From Cristatella mucedo (taxonomy: Eukaryota > Bryozoa > Phylactolaemata > Cristatellidae): DNA of 64,000 nt. Made by a program: the position numbers and the translations under genes. This document shows positions 36,461 to 49,527 of the stretch, piece after piece; the stretch's first letter is position 1, and each line of letters begins with the position of its first letter. The notes beneath the pieces were generated by a model. It was not told the origin of the DNA. It saw only the letters and a program-made list of their open reading frames with translations, and did not search any database. The stretch is from contig WPIO01000084.1 in the NCBI GenBank assembly GCA_009760855.2, forward strand, positions 1,453,001 to 1,517,000, given 5' to 3'.

Positions 36461-39400
36461 ACAGTTTCGTCGAGTGGGCCAAGCTCGAAACCTGCTTAGC
36501 AGTCGATCAGTTTCTGCCACTAGCAATCGCACAAATAACTATCCTTGCTCGTAAAAACATGCTTGCACCACACCAAAAGAGATACAAGCCCTCGCTCGGT
36601 CTGTGGTAATTCGAATGACGCCATTCGAGGAGCTCTTGGCCGTGGGAGCCCGAGCGCTTCTCGGCTGGGAGCTCTGCCGGTACACCCTGGGCTCAGGCAG
36701 CACGAATGGTGTGGCAAAACGTCCAGCTCGGATCCGCGAAGTCTCGAGATCGCTTTGGTGACATGGTCGAGTAACGAGATGAGCAGCTGCTGCTACGATG
36801 CCATCGACTCGGAGCTGGCCTCGAGTGCTTGCATTTAATAGGCCTGGGAGAAAAAGAGAGCATGGATTGGCTTCAGCTTAGTCCAACGTCTGCCGGGTCT
36901 TTGTTTAGATGACATATGCATGCACCAAAACCTTTTCACGGCGACGCAGTCGTGAGCACGAAAAGCTTCTCTCTGAGCGAACCCGTTGTGCGATGGAAGT
37001 CAGCTTCTATTCGGAGCGATACTGCTCAGACTGTGCTTGCTACCTAGTGCAGCGTGGTGGTGCCCAAGGTGTGCCTAGAGGTCTGAGATGCTGCTTGGTC
37101 GATCGACAATGTATGTTGACTTATTTATTGCTGTTACTTATTCTTCACCTTGCTTACTCACCACTGCTGCTGCTGGTATTTCTATGAAAGGCTTCTTCCT
37201 TAGCTATCCACCCACCTCAGTGCAAAGCTGCGACCGCCTGCCGTATCGTGAGAGAATTGCAGGTGCTCGGCCCTGAGCCTCGTGCTCGGAGCTAAGCCTA
37301 TTTCTTCTTTAGAAAATTAGCAAATCTGAAAGCCGATCTCTGGAAGGGTCTCAATAGCAGCAGAGAGCTCAACGACCTTTAGCGACGGCCCTGAAGATTG
37401 CGATCAAAAATGTGCACGCCGAAGCACAGATTTAGGCTTCTTAAATCTGGAGGTACAGACACCGAGCGAAATGCAGGCATATTGCAGTCGAGTTCACAGC
37501 GAAATGCCAATGAGTCACCGCTAGCAAAGTCATACCGGAGATGTAAATCAAATCAATCCTTTGGAACAAAGTTTTCTTGGAAGCTCTCTTCTCATATCCG
37601 GACTGTGATTCAACCGTGTCACTGAGCTGAGATCGCCTTAAAAAAAATATCCACCTACCTTTGCCGTGCGCTGCCTCCATTTGGAGCCGCCGAGGGCTGT
37701 AAGGCTGGACCCGGTTGGAGGCTCCTTACCTAACGAGGAGAGTCAGGAATGATGCCTAACACTCTCGGTCGTAGAGAGGTGAGATCGGTTGCCGAGAGTT
37801 GAGCGGCTGCAGGCAGAGGAGCGATATTGAGGCAGGCCGGTCCGAGTGGGTCTGAGAGGATTAGAATGCTACATTCCGTCGTCGGCGCCAGTGGGTCCAA
37901 CACGCAAGGCCGGAAAGACATTCTCCGTTCTGCCGCGCTGGCCGCCTTCTGGCCGATGTCGTGCGATGCATAACTCAGCTATCAGCCCATCGGTGCGTGT
38001 AAACTAAAGTTCTTGTTTTTGCGTATATTGAAACTTGCATAGGAGCGCCTTGGTGATTGCATTCACGTCAGCCTGTCCTCACTATTTTAAATAACTGAAT
38101 TCGAGCTCGGCATGCGCTACAGCAATCAATGCCTTGTAAGTACCTGGTTAAACCAGTCCGAGGTTGCTCTAGAGCACCGAGCCTGCTTCAATCTCTTCCT
38201 CTGTCCCTTTGTTAACTGTCACTCTCTCCTCTCTCCTTTTCTTGTTAACACTACCAACTAGTTCGAATGAATCGAGCTCCAAAATGAGCTCCGGCGGGCC
38301 GCCATGCTGCTAGGGCCCAGCTTCATAAAACCCCGCCCTTCCTGTGTATTCTGCCGCTAATACCGTCCCTTGATTTGCATATTCGTGATACTGATACTGA
38401 AGTTTAGCGTGCGTACGTTAAGACCTTGCCAACCATCAGGACGGCGGGCATTCGCTGGATCCTCGCTGCTGCCGAGCTCGAACCGGGCGAACGTCGCGAA
38501 GCACTCGAGCCCGGGACCCCCTCGAGCTAAACCCAAGAGCGCCTAGCGGCTAAGCATTTCTCGAGGGGGAGGCACCTTTGCAATGACCTGGCAACGCCCA
38601 TCGACGGATCTTGGCCTTCTAGGGGACAACAACCTAGCGCTAGCGCTGGCCTTGTTGTCGGCAACCCCTCCCCGTTATGCTCAATCGTCACTTATAATAA
38701 TAATCATACATTTATAAGAACTTAATGCATTTCTAGGCACTTTACATATGCTGCAAAGGAAGCACAACTCAGAATGCCATCTCAGATAGAACATTCCGTC
38801 ACTATAAACAATAAGCGCCCTTACTAACCAACCAAAATCCGGATAGGCAACATAACCGTTTCGTTGGCCTAAGCAAAATAATAAGGCCATCTACTACCGT
38901 AGAAGCGAACGAGACGCAACGAGTGAAATCGCTTTAAGTGTTTAAATTCCGCACTATATTACACAAGAAATGCGAAGCCTAATTTATTGCCGTTGAGACC
39001 CGTGACTTAAATCTCAAGACAGTTAAGCAAACTGTCGCAATACCTGTCGCGCACCAGATGGTCACTCTTTCGGACCTTCATCCTTCAACTAGAACTGCTA
39101 CTGACGAATGGCTGTAGTGGCTCATAAACTAAATTCTTTTTGGTTGCCACAAACACAGTGCACGAAATGGGATTAGTCCTCGAAGACGCCGCTCGACAAA
39201 TAGTGGTGGAACCGGCGCTTTTATGCACCGCTAATGGCGGCCTTCTCCGTCACCATAAAGCATTGGGATATGACATGTATCTTGCTCACCATATTGAGCA
39301 TTTCAAAAACGCCGCTCCTCATCGAGCGGTTAATGGGAGCTGCCAACTAGAGCACGACAAGATGTGCAGTGACATGATAAGCGCGGCACGCCCGCCGGCA

Positions 39401-41185
39401 GACATATACAGCAGCTCGATAACTCCCAGAGTAGTAGCCCATTGCCTCAAGAGTTGGTGCAGTAGCAGTCTCAAAGCGAGCTGTCACAGTAACAAGATGC
39501 TGCGCTGCTGCAGCTACCGCCACTGGAAGAATGCTCTCTTCGTTCATCACAATTTCAGTTAAGGCAACGATACCAGACACTCGCACGCTACCAGCAGCCA
39601 TTTGCACGCTCTGCAAAATCCAAGTCTGGCTTCCCAAGCCGTCCTAAGCGGATTTCCTTGTGTCAGCATACGGACCATCAACCCTGGCCCGAACCCGTGC
39701 TGCATCGGTTCCCTCATCGCCCTTGGCATCTTTTAGATTATCAATACCTTGCACGCTCTCAAGTTCCTGCTCTCTACTAGTCTCAGCACAGCCTCAGCAG
39801 ACCACGGGCTTTTCTTTACACGCTACCTCTATTACGATAACCACATTCTCTTTAGAAGTATTCTAAAGGCCTCGAGAGACTGCTCAGCTCTGCCAGTACT
39901 GCTGACCGAACTATTTTGAACGAGCCCTGACTCCGAACTCGCGAGAGTTCGTTACAAGGCTCTGCTATTTGTTGAATTTCTGCGATTCTCACAATTTTAT
40001 ATAGCGATTCCACTTTTCAATCCTAAATTTTGACAGAGCAAGAAGCAGCTTTAGCTTTCAGGAAAGTCAATTCCGCTAACAGTATACGCCTTTATCCAGC
40101 CAAGATAAAAAGCCAGGAGTCAGTAACAATTACCGCCGATAGTCACAGACAATGAGACTAGCACGTGAGGTGGTTGCTTTGGATCCTCAGCTATGACTCA
40201 ATACTTCTGAGTACGTAATGGTGCTAGTCGCTGCAGACGAATGACAAATACTGAATGTCCTTGAGGCTCGAAGTATAGTGTTACAGACGCTCGCTGTGCG
40301 GCTTCCACTTCCGGACAAAACTAGGCCGCAATCGCAGCGCTCGTAATGGTGCTTGTCTCAGTCGCCGCGGCGAACACTGGTGACGCCTGAACCTGTTAAC
40401 ACGACTAGTGACTTGCAGGTGCTGCACCAATGCACGCAGGTATGCCGACATTAGCAGGAACACGACAGCAACTCATAGCGTCCATATTTTAACCATAAAA
40501 AGTCCGTATGCATAACATGGAAAAGTCTATTCGACAGCAGCGGAGGATTATAGGCGTTTAACAGCATCCATGACGCGCACCAACGGTTCCGCGGCCTAGA
40601 CCTCAAATTAGATCGAATGGCAATGCCGAATTCGGAATCGTAACCGGCATCCTATCTCGTAGCGCCGGTCTTCGAGCGCGCGGCCGCGGCCATAGACTAT
40701 CGCATATTTGGTTCCTAACCGTCGTATTTCTAGAGCCACGAATAATGAAGGGCCGGCGGTGTGCAAGCAGCAGCCAAGGCGACGGAGACATTCGACACCC
40801 GGGCGGCAGAGGGAGGACGCACGAGCCGAGTCCCGGGTTGTGGGAAAAGGGCGCTGGCTATGCCCCAGCGGTGGCTTAAAGCCGGTGGCCTACGCGTCCG
40901 GCTGGTCGCCAAAGGCCGTGGTTTGGTGTGCCCCCTACGAGCAGGTGTCACGTAGCCTCCGGCCAAAGCCGACCGATGCTCAGTCGACCTCTGCTGGGAA
41001 GAGAGGATGTTGGGTCAGCTGTACCGCGACAGCTGACTAGTCGACGGTAGCCGCTGAGGCCAGAACAGCGGACCCACTTGCAGCAGCTGCTTCCAAGCCA
41101 GCGTGCTGGCCCTGCGGCCCGGTTCCGGGTTTCCTTAATAAACGGCATCTGCCTGAGCCGTCTTGATCTGTGCGCGACTGCCCGC
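36461..41185. other. Intergenic, no gene recognised
   Basis: No homology I can name. 36500-38680 is mixed-composition unique sequence. 38690-38790 looks like the minus-strand K tail (AGGCACTTTACATATGCTGC). 39140-39562 is a 140-codon open frame without recognisable motifs. 40600-41160 is GC-rich. Confidence 0.5.
38690..38790 (-). mobile_element. LINE-K/SINE-A tail fragment
   Basis: TAATAATAATCATACATTTA, then GCATTTCTAGGCACTTTACA and ATGCTGCAAAGGAAGC resembles 53490-53560 and 60907-60990. Confidence 0.5.
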
Positions 41186-41403
41186 ACAAATGTAATGTAA
41201 TGTATCTCCGTCTGTAACTCCACAAAGTCATAAAGACCATGTGGGTGTTACGCAGGAGAGTTTTGTATAGCGCACTCACAGCCTAAGCGGCTTTCGGTAC
41301 GCATTCGGTAGCCAACAGACTTCGTCTCACGCAACAAAGAGAAAGTGGGAAGCATAGCAGAGTCAGGAGAGCAGTTGAGGTAGTGAGTAGCATAGAACAT
41401 AAC
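41186..41403 (-). mobile_element. LINE family L, 3' end
   Basis: AATGTAATGTATCTCCGTCT, AACTCCACAAAGTCATAAAG, GAGAGTTTTGTATAGCGCAC, nearly identical to 24870-25040. Confidence 0.72.
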
Positions 41404-41698
41404 AAGTCATAAGCTGGCTGGTTTAGCTCGCTGCCGTTTCAACGGCTAACGCATTGTAGTTACTGCACTGATACTTGCATGAATTCCGACGATTGCAGAG
41501 CAAGACAGTAAGTAAGAACGCCTTTACATGTATCTCGTTAATAAGAAATCTACGTCGTTAACGTAGGGCCTTCTATTCGACTGCTACACAGGACCCCTTC
41601 TGTAATGCGCCAGTCACAGAGAACAGCTCACCAGTTAGAAGTTAAAAGTACAACTGACCGACCGTAATTAAATATGCCCAGTTCGTACGACCAGTTCT

Positions 41699-41850
41699 CT
41701 GCCTGTGGACTCGCTTCGCGGAGTCACTGTAATTCCGTCGCGGAAGACAACGCTGCACCGTCTCACCACATGACAGAAGTGTGCCGTATTGCCACGCGAC
41801 GCAAGTGCGCCGACTTGCGGCGCGACGGCTTTGCTCGCTTTAATTAGTAG
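41699..41850. repeat. Unclassified dispersed repeat, copy 1
   Basis: CTGCCTGTGGACTCGCTTCG ... CGCTTTAATTAGT, similar along its length to 52072-52210. It contains short inverted repeats (GACTC...GAGTC; CGCGACGCAAGT against ACTTGCGGCGCG). No tRNA boxes or coding. Confidence 0.8.
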
Positions 41851-41854
41851 AGAG

Positions 41855-44800
41855 GGTCTAAACCATAGATTCCTAAAGATTTTTAGCAGTCTAATTCGGT
41901 AAAAGCTAATAATCGCAAGCACCTTCATAATTTGACCGATTTAGCACGCGCGAGTTTCAGACGCACATCCTGTGTTGCACTCTTGCGATCCTGAATTTAT
42001 TCTCGAATCCCTAGAATTCGTTCGGAACTCCGTTAGATTAGTACTTCAATCATGCTTGGGGGAAGAACGACTTGGGGCAATTCCCCACCAAATTATAACC
42101 GCCGGGCTCGGCTGCAGCCGGCGCTCCGGCCATTTTTCCGAGTTACGGCGCGCCACGCACGAGCTGTGCTGCTTCTCAGCCTACGAGCTTATTTAGGCTC
42201 ATAGTCGTCCTCGTCCACTCCTCCTCCCCACCGAGCATAGGCACAATTCGGTCGTGCGCGGCGGAACTTGCGTCAGCGTTAGAGCTTTCGAGCAGCTTCA
42301 GTCGAGAGCTCCGGGCACACGCTAGAATTGTCCCTCCTGCGTCACATCCCAGCGACCTCCGCGGCGGCTCGCTAGACAGAAATGGATTGGGTCTCCTTGG
42401 CCTAGAACGTTTGAACGCTTCTAATCAACTTCAAATCGAAGCGGCGGCGAGCTCATTCAGCCAGATTACGACTGATATTCATTTTTTTCATTCGCGGTTC
42501 CCGATTTGTAACGGCTCGGAAGCGATTGTGCGACAGCCTATGGCCGAGGCCGCATAAAAGCCGACGCCGTGGGATGGGCAGTCGGTTTTGCTTCGGAAGT
42601 TGGCGTCTGAGCTGATTTGAGCTCTAGGCAACTGAGCCCTTGATGTACGCAGTGACCGCTGTTGAACACCTGTAACCATTCGGCGCTGCCAAATAGACTT
42701 CTCCACGCGACGGATACGGACTAGTTATGTTGAGGTATGTGAGCTCTTCGTCGCCGCTGTGTGTCGCTACTGTCGGCGTACCTGCGTGCATTGGTGCTGC
42801 ACCTACGAGTCGCTAGCCGCTACACAAGGGTCTTTCGCTTAGCAAGTCATGCGTCGCGCGTCGGCTGAGACTAGCATCGCCACGAGCTCTGCGTTTGCGA
42901 CCCAGTTCTGTCCGGACGTGAAAGCCGCACGCAACGTTTGTAAGGAAGTCGTGGCCATTTCCGACAGCCGCATCTCGCTTGACCGCATTAAAAACGGTCT
43001 CCGTACGTCGGCTGATTTCAGCCGGTTTCTAGCGAGAGGTGCCTGGCGTCGTTGTGAGCTATCTTTGTAGCTGGACGACAGGCGAAGCGTCTAGAAGCTT
43101 CGGTCACCTTCGTCAGTAGTCGCTCACCGGCTGTAGAAAGGATAGATCACTGTCGACGCCGACGCTCCCGTCGCAGGTCCACAAGTTCCTGGCTATTCCG
43201 TTTCCCGAGTTCCCATTTTGCTTGGCTCTTGTGCGGCGCACAAGACATTAAACGTGTGGAATTTAAAATCACGCAACGAGTTGCGAAGTGCATGTACGTG
43301 CGAATAGGCTCAAACGTTAGATCGTTAGTCGCCTATATGCCCAGTGCGCGCCGCCAGAGGCGAAATATCTCCCACACCGCCGGACGTCTACTTCGACCAT
43401 CGCACATCGCTCTGGCGGTCCGGCGGGCATACTGATTGCACAAGTTGCACACGATGTGCACACATTTCGGCCTTCTGCTTTTGGTTACATTCACGTCCTT
43501 CAGTCCTAGGCCGCGAGGCGGGAACCGGGGAGGGGGCGTGTGCGGGGGCGTGTCTCCGTACGGCGGCGATCTGGCGCTCGAGGAACGCGCGTCAGCAGCG
43601 GCGACGGCCAAATGCCGCTTGCGGTTTGGCAGTTAGCCCGGAGCTTTTTCCGCGCTCGACCCGCCTCGTCAGCGGGCGTTCCGCTTAGCTCCGACACGAC
43701 GCTGGTCACTCCATGCCCCCGCCTCCTTTCCTGTATGCGGTCCGCGCCGCTCACCCCCGAATCCAGGAGGAGAAGGAGGAGGAAGAGGAGCGTGGATCGG
43801 CGGCGGAGCAGCTCCGACTGAGAGCGCACGCTCACGCGTTCGCTCGCCCGCGTGCGACGCGGACAGCGTCGGTAGACGAGAAAGAGCTGCCGACAAAAAA
43901 TGAGCAGCGAGCTAAAAACTAAGAAAAACCGATGCAGCCGGCGTATTAACGCACGGACGGCGGCCGGGCAGGCGAAGGACAGCCGCGCTTGTCACCGGCG
44001 ATCGTTCGCTCGGAGCCGCTTCGACGGTTCGCCGGCGCTAACGGCCGTGGGCTGCGCGGCCGCTGCAGCTACCCACTAGAAGCCGCCGCTCGGCGCAAGT
44101 GCGATGGCTGGACAGCGCGCGAGGCGCTCGCGATTGGCTGAGCGACAGGTAGGCAGACGCCTGCTGGCATCCTTCCAAGAGCTTCCGAACGCTCCACGTT
44201 TTCAGTCCGGGCAAAGAGGCCTCCGCGAAGTGCGGAATCTGAGGGAAACGAGCGCGGTACGAATGGGGAGCTCGAGGCTGAATCCGCAGCGGCGACAAAC
44301 TTGGGTTATTTTGTAGGAGGGCGGTCGCATGTCTCTTGATACCTTGAGCGCACTACGTAACCAGCAATTCGCTGGCTCCGAAGTGTGAAAGCGCCCGCTT
44401 GTCAGCGTCCGGATTATCGAGCTCGTATGAAGCATCGCCTTCTCTAACGACAAGGACATACGTGGCTGTAATAATAATAATAATTAATATTACAGCCGCG
44501 TATGTTTTAATAATAATATTTTACGATATAATAATACCTATTATTATTATTCTTATTATATCAATAATGTCTCTTACATAGTAGTTCCGTTATAGTCATC
44601 ATGTCGTTCCTGCACTGCTGATGTACAGAATAATGAGAATGATTATAGTCGCTTACATAGCACGAAGCGGACCAAATCTCTATCCAGCAGCAAAGCAACT
44701 CGGTTCAAGAGAAGTAACGACCGAGATTGAATAGCAGGCCACGCGTTTCCCGCTACCGAAAGACGCGGTCACAGGTCAAGAGCGGCTCTGAGGTGACGAG

Positions 44801-45039
44801 AAAGCCAGCCGTGGGTCGCGCTAGCATGCAGCGGCCAGCCCGGTGGCGAACTCGCGGGCTAAGAGGACGCAGCCAGTGGCACTCGCCAGGCTATCGGCAG
44901 CCGCGGCGGCAGCGGCTACAGTAGCGTCATCAGCCGCGCTCTCGTCTTGGCCTAACTAGATGCGATTTGTCAAAATGGAAAGCCACAGGTGCCGCTGCTT
45001 TGATAATGACTCGCACGCTACATCTCTCTCCTCAGATCT

Positions 45040-45040
<1 letters not shown>
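41855..45040. other. Intergenic, CpG-rich in 43.4-44.3 kb
   Basis: Dense CG dinucleotides from about 43340 to 44300 with GC-rich overlapping open frames on both strands, none recognisable. It could be a CpG island/promoter for a gene outside view, or simply GC-rich DNA. A palindrome lies at 44456-44505. Confidence 0.4.
44456..44505. repeat. Near-perfect palindrome, 18-bp arms, AT-rich 14-nt loop
   Basis: ACATACGTGGCTGTAATA and TATTACAGCCGCGTATGT pair with one G-T mismatch. The loop is TAA repeats. Confidence 0.93.
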
Positions 45041-45041
<1 letters not shown>

Positions 45042-45126
<85 letters not shown>

Positions 45127-45152
45127 TCCTCCTTCTCTCGCTCTCTCACACA

Positions 45153-45216
<64 letters not shown>

Positions 45217-45222
45217 CTCTCT
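45042..45222 (+). repeat. (CT)n tract
   Basis: About 180 bp of CT with one short interruption near 45123-45160. Confidence 0.97.
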
Positions 45223-45254
45223 TTATCCATCGAAGGCTGGTCGCATGACCATTT

Positions 45255-45418
45255 GAGATGATAGATCAGGAGGTAAGTTGCTCGCTCCTAACGACTGAGG
45301 CCACGGGTTCGAATCCTGCTGTGAGCGATCCTTTATTGCCAAGTGCAAGCGATGGTGATAGCCGTCAAGGCTCTTCTGTCGCTATACAAATGTTGCTATA
45401 CAAATGCTAAATCAGCTA
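45255..45418 (+). mobile_element. SINE family B, well preserved
   Basis: GGAGGTAAGTTGCTCGCTCC head, CCACGGGTTCGAATCCTGCT B-box, GCGATCCTTTATTGCCAAGT body, AAGGCTCTTCTGTCGCTATA tail (TTGCTATACAAATG duplicated), AAATCAGCTAAC end running into the AC repeat. Confidence 0.8.
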
Positions 45419-45419
45419 A

Positions 45420-45428
45420 CACACATAC

Positions 45429-45485
<57 letters not shown>

Positions 45486-45509
45486 CATATATATATATAT
45501 ATATATATT
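45420..45509 (+). repeat. (AC)n(AT)n microsatellite at SINE-B end
   Basis: About 30 AC units then about 15 AT units. Confidence 0.97.
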
Positions 45510-45579
45510 CGATAAATCAATGCGATCATCAATGTAGAGATCCGGATGAAAGCCGCCAGACGTAGAGGCGTGGAGGCGC

Positions 45580-46080
45580 CGAATGGCACCGTTCTCTGGC
45601 ACGGCCGCCACAGCCTCGCGAAAGACTGCCAGTGGGCGGACACTCAGTTTCGAAGCCGGGCACCGCCGCCGCTGGGCAGAGGCGCGACGAGCGGCGGCCG
45701 AGCTGCCCGCTCGCGCTAATTTAAAGACTCTCGGCGGCGGCGGCAGCAGCTGCTGGGAGCGCCGAGCGCTCGTGGGGCGCTCGCGCCGTCAGCGCCCAGG
45801 GCCCACCAGCCACGCCCTCTGGACGTCGCCCCAGTGCGAGATTGGACGCGAGAAACCGAAGAGAGATTGCCCGTCGCCAGACGCTCGTTCCCGACGCCCG
45901 ACGAGCGGCTCCAAGTGGCAGTTCCGCTCACATCGGCTGCGAAACGGACCGCGAGCGTGGAGCGGTCGCAAAGCGCTACGACTGGACGTCGGGTCTGCGG
46001 GAAAGCAGCCCGACCACTATTCAAGCCGCCGCGACTTTCCGCTGAAGGCGCCGAAGCCAACGCCTCGGTAGACGAAACAT
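45580..46080. other. CpG-rich segment, no gene recognised
   Basis: Very GC-rich with open frames on both strands that look like composition artefacts. No splice-supported exon could be assigned. Confidence 0.4.
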
Positions 46081-46299
46081 GTAGGATGACCGTTGTGCGG
46101 CCATCTTGCGTAAGCGAGCATCGTTACACAACTCGTCAGCGTTTGCACCTCGTACTGGAAGGACCTCAGGATGGCTGCTGTCGCACGTTGACTACATTTT
46201 TTTCCTAGAGCACCCGATGCCATTTTTTTGCTGCTGAAAGCTAAATGCTGGACCAATGAAGAGCAGAATCCACTGCCGCTGGCACAGATCCGGCCCAAA

Positions 46300-46424
46300 A
46301 GCCGTCCTGGTTTGGCCCAGGGAATAAGATGCTCGCCTTTGACCACCGAGGTCATGGGCTCGAGCTCTGCGGCGTTAATGAAGCGCCCGCACAGGGATTC
46401 AGTTCTCTTTGAGCGCTACAACTG

Positions 46425-46436
<12 letters not shown>
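46300..46436 (+). mobile_element. SINE family A
   Basis: TGGTTTGGCCCAGGGAATAA head, CGAGGTCATGGGCTCGAGCT B-box, AAGCGCCCGCACAGGGATTC, AGTTCTCTTTGAGCGCTACA tail, then (AT)n at 46437-46472. Confidence 0.72.

Positions 46437-46472
<36 letters not shown>
46437..46472 (+). repeat. (AT)n microsatellite
   Basis: About 18 AT units following the SINE-A tail. Confidence 0.95.
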
Positions 46473-46475
<3 letters not shown>

Positions 46476-46982
46476 TTGAGCGCGAAGCCGTGATCGCCAC
46501 TCGCTATTGCTTTTTCGCCGTTGGCTTCGGCTGTCCTGGGTTCAACTGGGCTCAGTAACCAGATTTTTGGCACGCGGCTTAACCTTGACCTTTGCAGAGG
46601 CAGCCGGTTATAGGAAGGCTGAGCGGACGCCCATTCGGGTCGGTCGACAAGAAGGCTTTAGCCCGCCCCACCCAATCTCCTCTCCGTAAGACCGCGATTC
46701 AACTCTTCGTCATGATATGACAAGTTCATCTTTCCATCAAATTTCTGTATTGTGGGTTTCGGGTTCGTACTCGAGGCAGATCGAATTTTCTGTATGTAGG
46801 TCGAATTTTCTCGATCGGTCGATGGCAGCTAGTCGGGCTGAGTGAACAGAGTCAGTACTTGGACATAAAATAAAAAATATAATCCGTTTGCATAGCGTCC
46901 TCAAGGCTCTTCTGTCGCTATACAACAAAGGCTTTTCAATCAGCTAGCATGTTTTTTTATCATTATTTATTATTATATTACA

Positions 46983-47440
46983 ATTTATTTAGGACGGCTG
47001 GAAAGGATTGCCGCAGTCGGCAGCAGGATAACATATGTCATTGCGTAAGAACTGTGGAAGTGAGTTTTACAGTCTAGGACCAGCCGAAGTGGCGTGTGAA
47101 CTGAAGGCAAAGGTTCTATACAGGATTTGTTGTTGGTTTGAGGCACACCGGAAGCGACCAGAGTCAGAGGATCGAGCAAGCGTCCTCGAGGAGGCGTCAG
47201 GAGTGAGAGGAGCCACGAATACACTCATCTCTCGGCGGGATGCCACAAGAATGCGCGGACCAGCGATGACTGCGGTAACCTTATCTAGGTGAGCGCGAAT
47301 CTTTGCAATGTCTCGTAGCTGAAAGAACGCACACGTGTCTGTCTGTACAGCCGAGATCGCGTCAATAAAGGTCCGTTTTGGAGCCTCTGGGCGCTCCGAT
47401 TCCGAGCTTCGGAGGCTAAAGGAAGATATGGTGGCCAAGC
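46983..47440 (-). mobile_element. LINE-like fragment (L-type end)
   Basis: GAACTGTGGAAGTGAGTTTT, ACAGTCTAGGACCAGCCGAA on the plus strand is the reverse of the (P)RLWNSLPQF region seen at 104-200. The part beyond 47130 diverges and keeps a long minus-strand open frame with no motif I know. Confidence 0.5.
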
Positions 47441-48859
47441 AAATGTTTTAGGGTTAGCCTCGCCAGTCGCTGGGCGACCCCAGGTTTGACCGTAGCCGCC
47501 AGCACTTGGGCATTATAAGCTGTCAGGAGGCAGCCGTGCATGCGCAGGCGAAAGAACACGGCTCGCCGCTGTTTGACGTTTGCTGGAGGATAATTACGGC
47601 AGCGTGCCGGATAGGCGCATAAGCGGTTGCTTCTCAGCGTGCACTGGCCAGCCGCGATGCACGTTGACCGTTGTCCAAAGTTAAGAATGACGAGCTATTC
47701 GCACTCAGTGGCACGCGCGTGCGTGCGAATCGGTCCTAAAACACAGCCTTGTGAAAACTAAGGACGGCGGTACGAAAACGGTCCGCGATGCTTATCATGC
47801 ACGAACCGTGAATAAACTTCGGCGAGAAACTTTAGTCCAGGACGCCACGTGACCAGGTCAGAGTTTCGACAGGCCCCGGGGCGGGCGCATTATCGAACGC
47901 AGTGCGGATCTCCAGATTGAGTGCGAGTTTTTGCTCGTACATACATCGCCGATCAAACTATTGGTTTTCGGATTTGAATGTGTGTTAAGAACCGACTGCG
48001 GAATCGCGAGTAATGATATCGCAGGCAAAGCCAAACCGGAGGGCGGAGATTTGCACAGCGAATGCCTTCCCGCGGCGGCTATTCTCCTGGGCCATGCTGT
48101 AGTCACTCTCCCGTAGAGCTGCCTTTTGGGCCGAGAGCTCGCGCGCGTCCGACTGAACCCTACTACCCTACTGCCAACCGCAGTGCTGCCACCTGGTGGC
48201 GGAGAGTGCTCGCCCGAACCCCGAAACCCGGGCGGCCGCCTGAATGAGCGCGGTCGCCTCTCGGGCACGAGAAACGTGTTCTCGTCAACGGGAATAATCG
48301 TAACCGCTCAGCTCTGACCGCCCGTTCGCCACTCCTTATCGCCCGCGGAGCGGCGGCGCCACGCTGCCACGCCGCCGCCGCATGTTGTCAACAGCAGCGG
48401 CTGAGAACATAAAATTGACTCGGACTAGTTTTGGCAAGTGCTTTACTTCTGGGTATTGGGCGGACGGTCATTCCTGGCCGCCTGCCAACCGCGCTGGGCT
48501 CGCGCCCGCGCGTTCGCTCATCCGCCGCAACAACGCTGTGACTACGGCTGTGCGGTGGGGTGGCAGCGGCGGCTGAGTGGCCGCCGCTTCCGGCGCGCTC
48601 ATTCGCCGACGATTTCGAAGCGAAGCAGCCTGGAATTCTCTCTCTCTCTCCCCGCAGATAAAGGGCTTCGCGAAACCGCACGGCAAAATTCAAATTCTTA
48701 ACTGCCACCACCGCTAGCGTTCACGAATTTGCTCGCAGAAATCGGGAAACGTTGTACGAAAGCGACGGCTCGCACGACGATTGACGTAGTGCTATCTATC
48801 AGGGGCGAATAATGCGAAAACTCGGCGAGAGAGGAGGCGCTCGTCCGATAAATGAAATA

Positions 48860-48995
48860 ACATTTGCATCGTTCGTGTGGCGCCCTAAAAGAACGAAATC
48901 TCAATCCTGGCGCTTCGGACAGGCCGCAGGGCTCGAGCCAACGACCTCGGCCGGCGAGCGGCACCATAACCCCTGGGGTCAAACCAGGGCGGCAG
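48860..48995 (-). mobile_element. SINE family A
   Basis: The plus strand shows GGCGCCCTAAAAGAACGAAA, TCTCAATCCTGGCGCTTCGG, GCTCGAGCCAACGACCTCGG, CATAACCCCTGGGGTCAAAC, the reverse of the A consensus. Confidence 0.7.
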
Positions 48996-49493
48996 CTCCT
49001 AAAAGGCGTCCGTTGGCGCATTACTTCAACGGCGGGTGCCGGAGAGCGCGGAGCGCTTGCGCTCTTGCGAGCGGACGTTCGCTCTCGCCCTGCCGCCGGC
49101 CGCGCCTCGGCGGAAGGGCGCGGTCGGGCCGCAAGGACGGCGAGCGAGCGCTCGAGCAAGCTACGCCGAGAGCCCTCCGAGCTGCCCCCCCCCCCGCCCC
49201 GCGCTCTCCCGACTGCATTTAGCTGCGCGAAACTTGCGTCTGCGTGACCTGTGGACCAGACGCGAGCGCGCGCGCGGCAGCGCGCACGCTCGCAGACGCT
49301 CGTCCGCGCCGGCCGCGCTGGCCGCGCGGCGCCAGGCTGACGAAGGCGCGAGCTATTCGGGTATTTTGACAGGGGCGCTAAAGCAGAGAGCGACAGCGTC
49401 CGCCGCCGCCGGCGCCGCCGCCAGACGCTGCGCCGCCGACGCTTCGCGTGTCAGCGCGGCGGCGGCGAGGCGCCCGCCGCCGCGCCGACAGGC

Positions 49494-49527
49494 CGCAGGG
49501 CCGGCCGCAGGGCCGGCCGCAGGGCGG
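49494..49527 (+). repeat. 12-bp GC-rich tandem repeat, about three units
   Basis: GCCGCAGGGCCG units in tandem inside the CpG-rich block. Confidence 0.85.

Noticed and set aside
39140-39562. Open frame of 140 codons in intergenic DNA
   Set aside because: It has no recognised motif, no splice or promoter support, and a Cys/Ser-rich end typical of chance frames. A protein search with a significant hit would change this.
43506-43835. Minus-strand frame of 109 codons with a signal-peptide-like start (run of Leu after Arg)
   Set aside because: The Leu run is encoded by a GGA/GAG purine tract (AGGAGGAGAAGGAGGAGG) in CpG-rich DNA. The rest is compositional and no exon border supports it.
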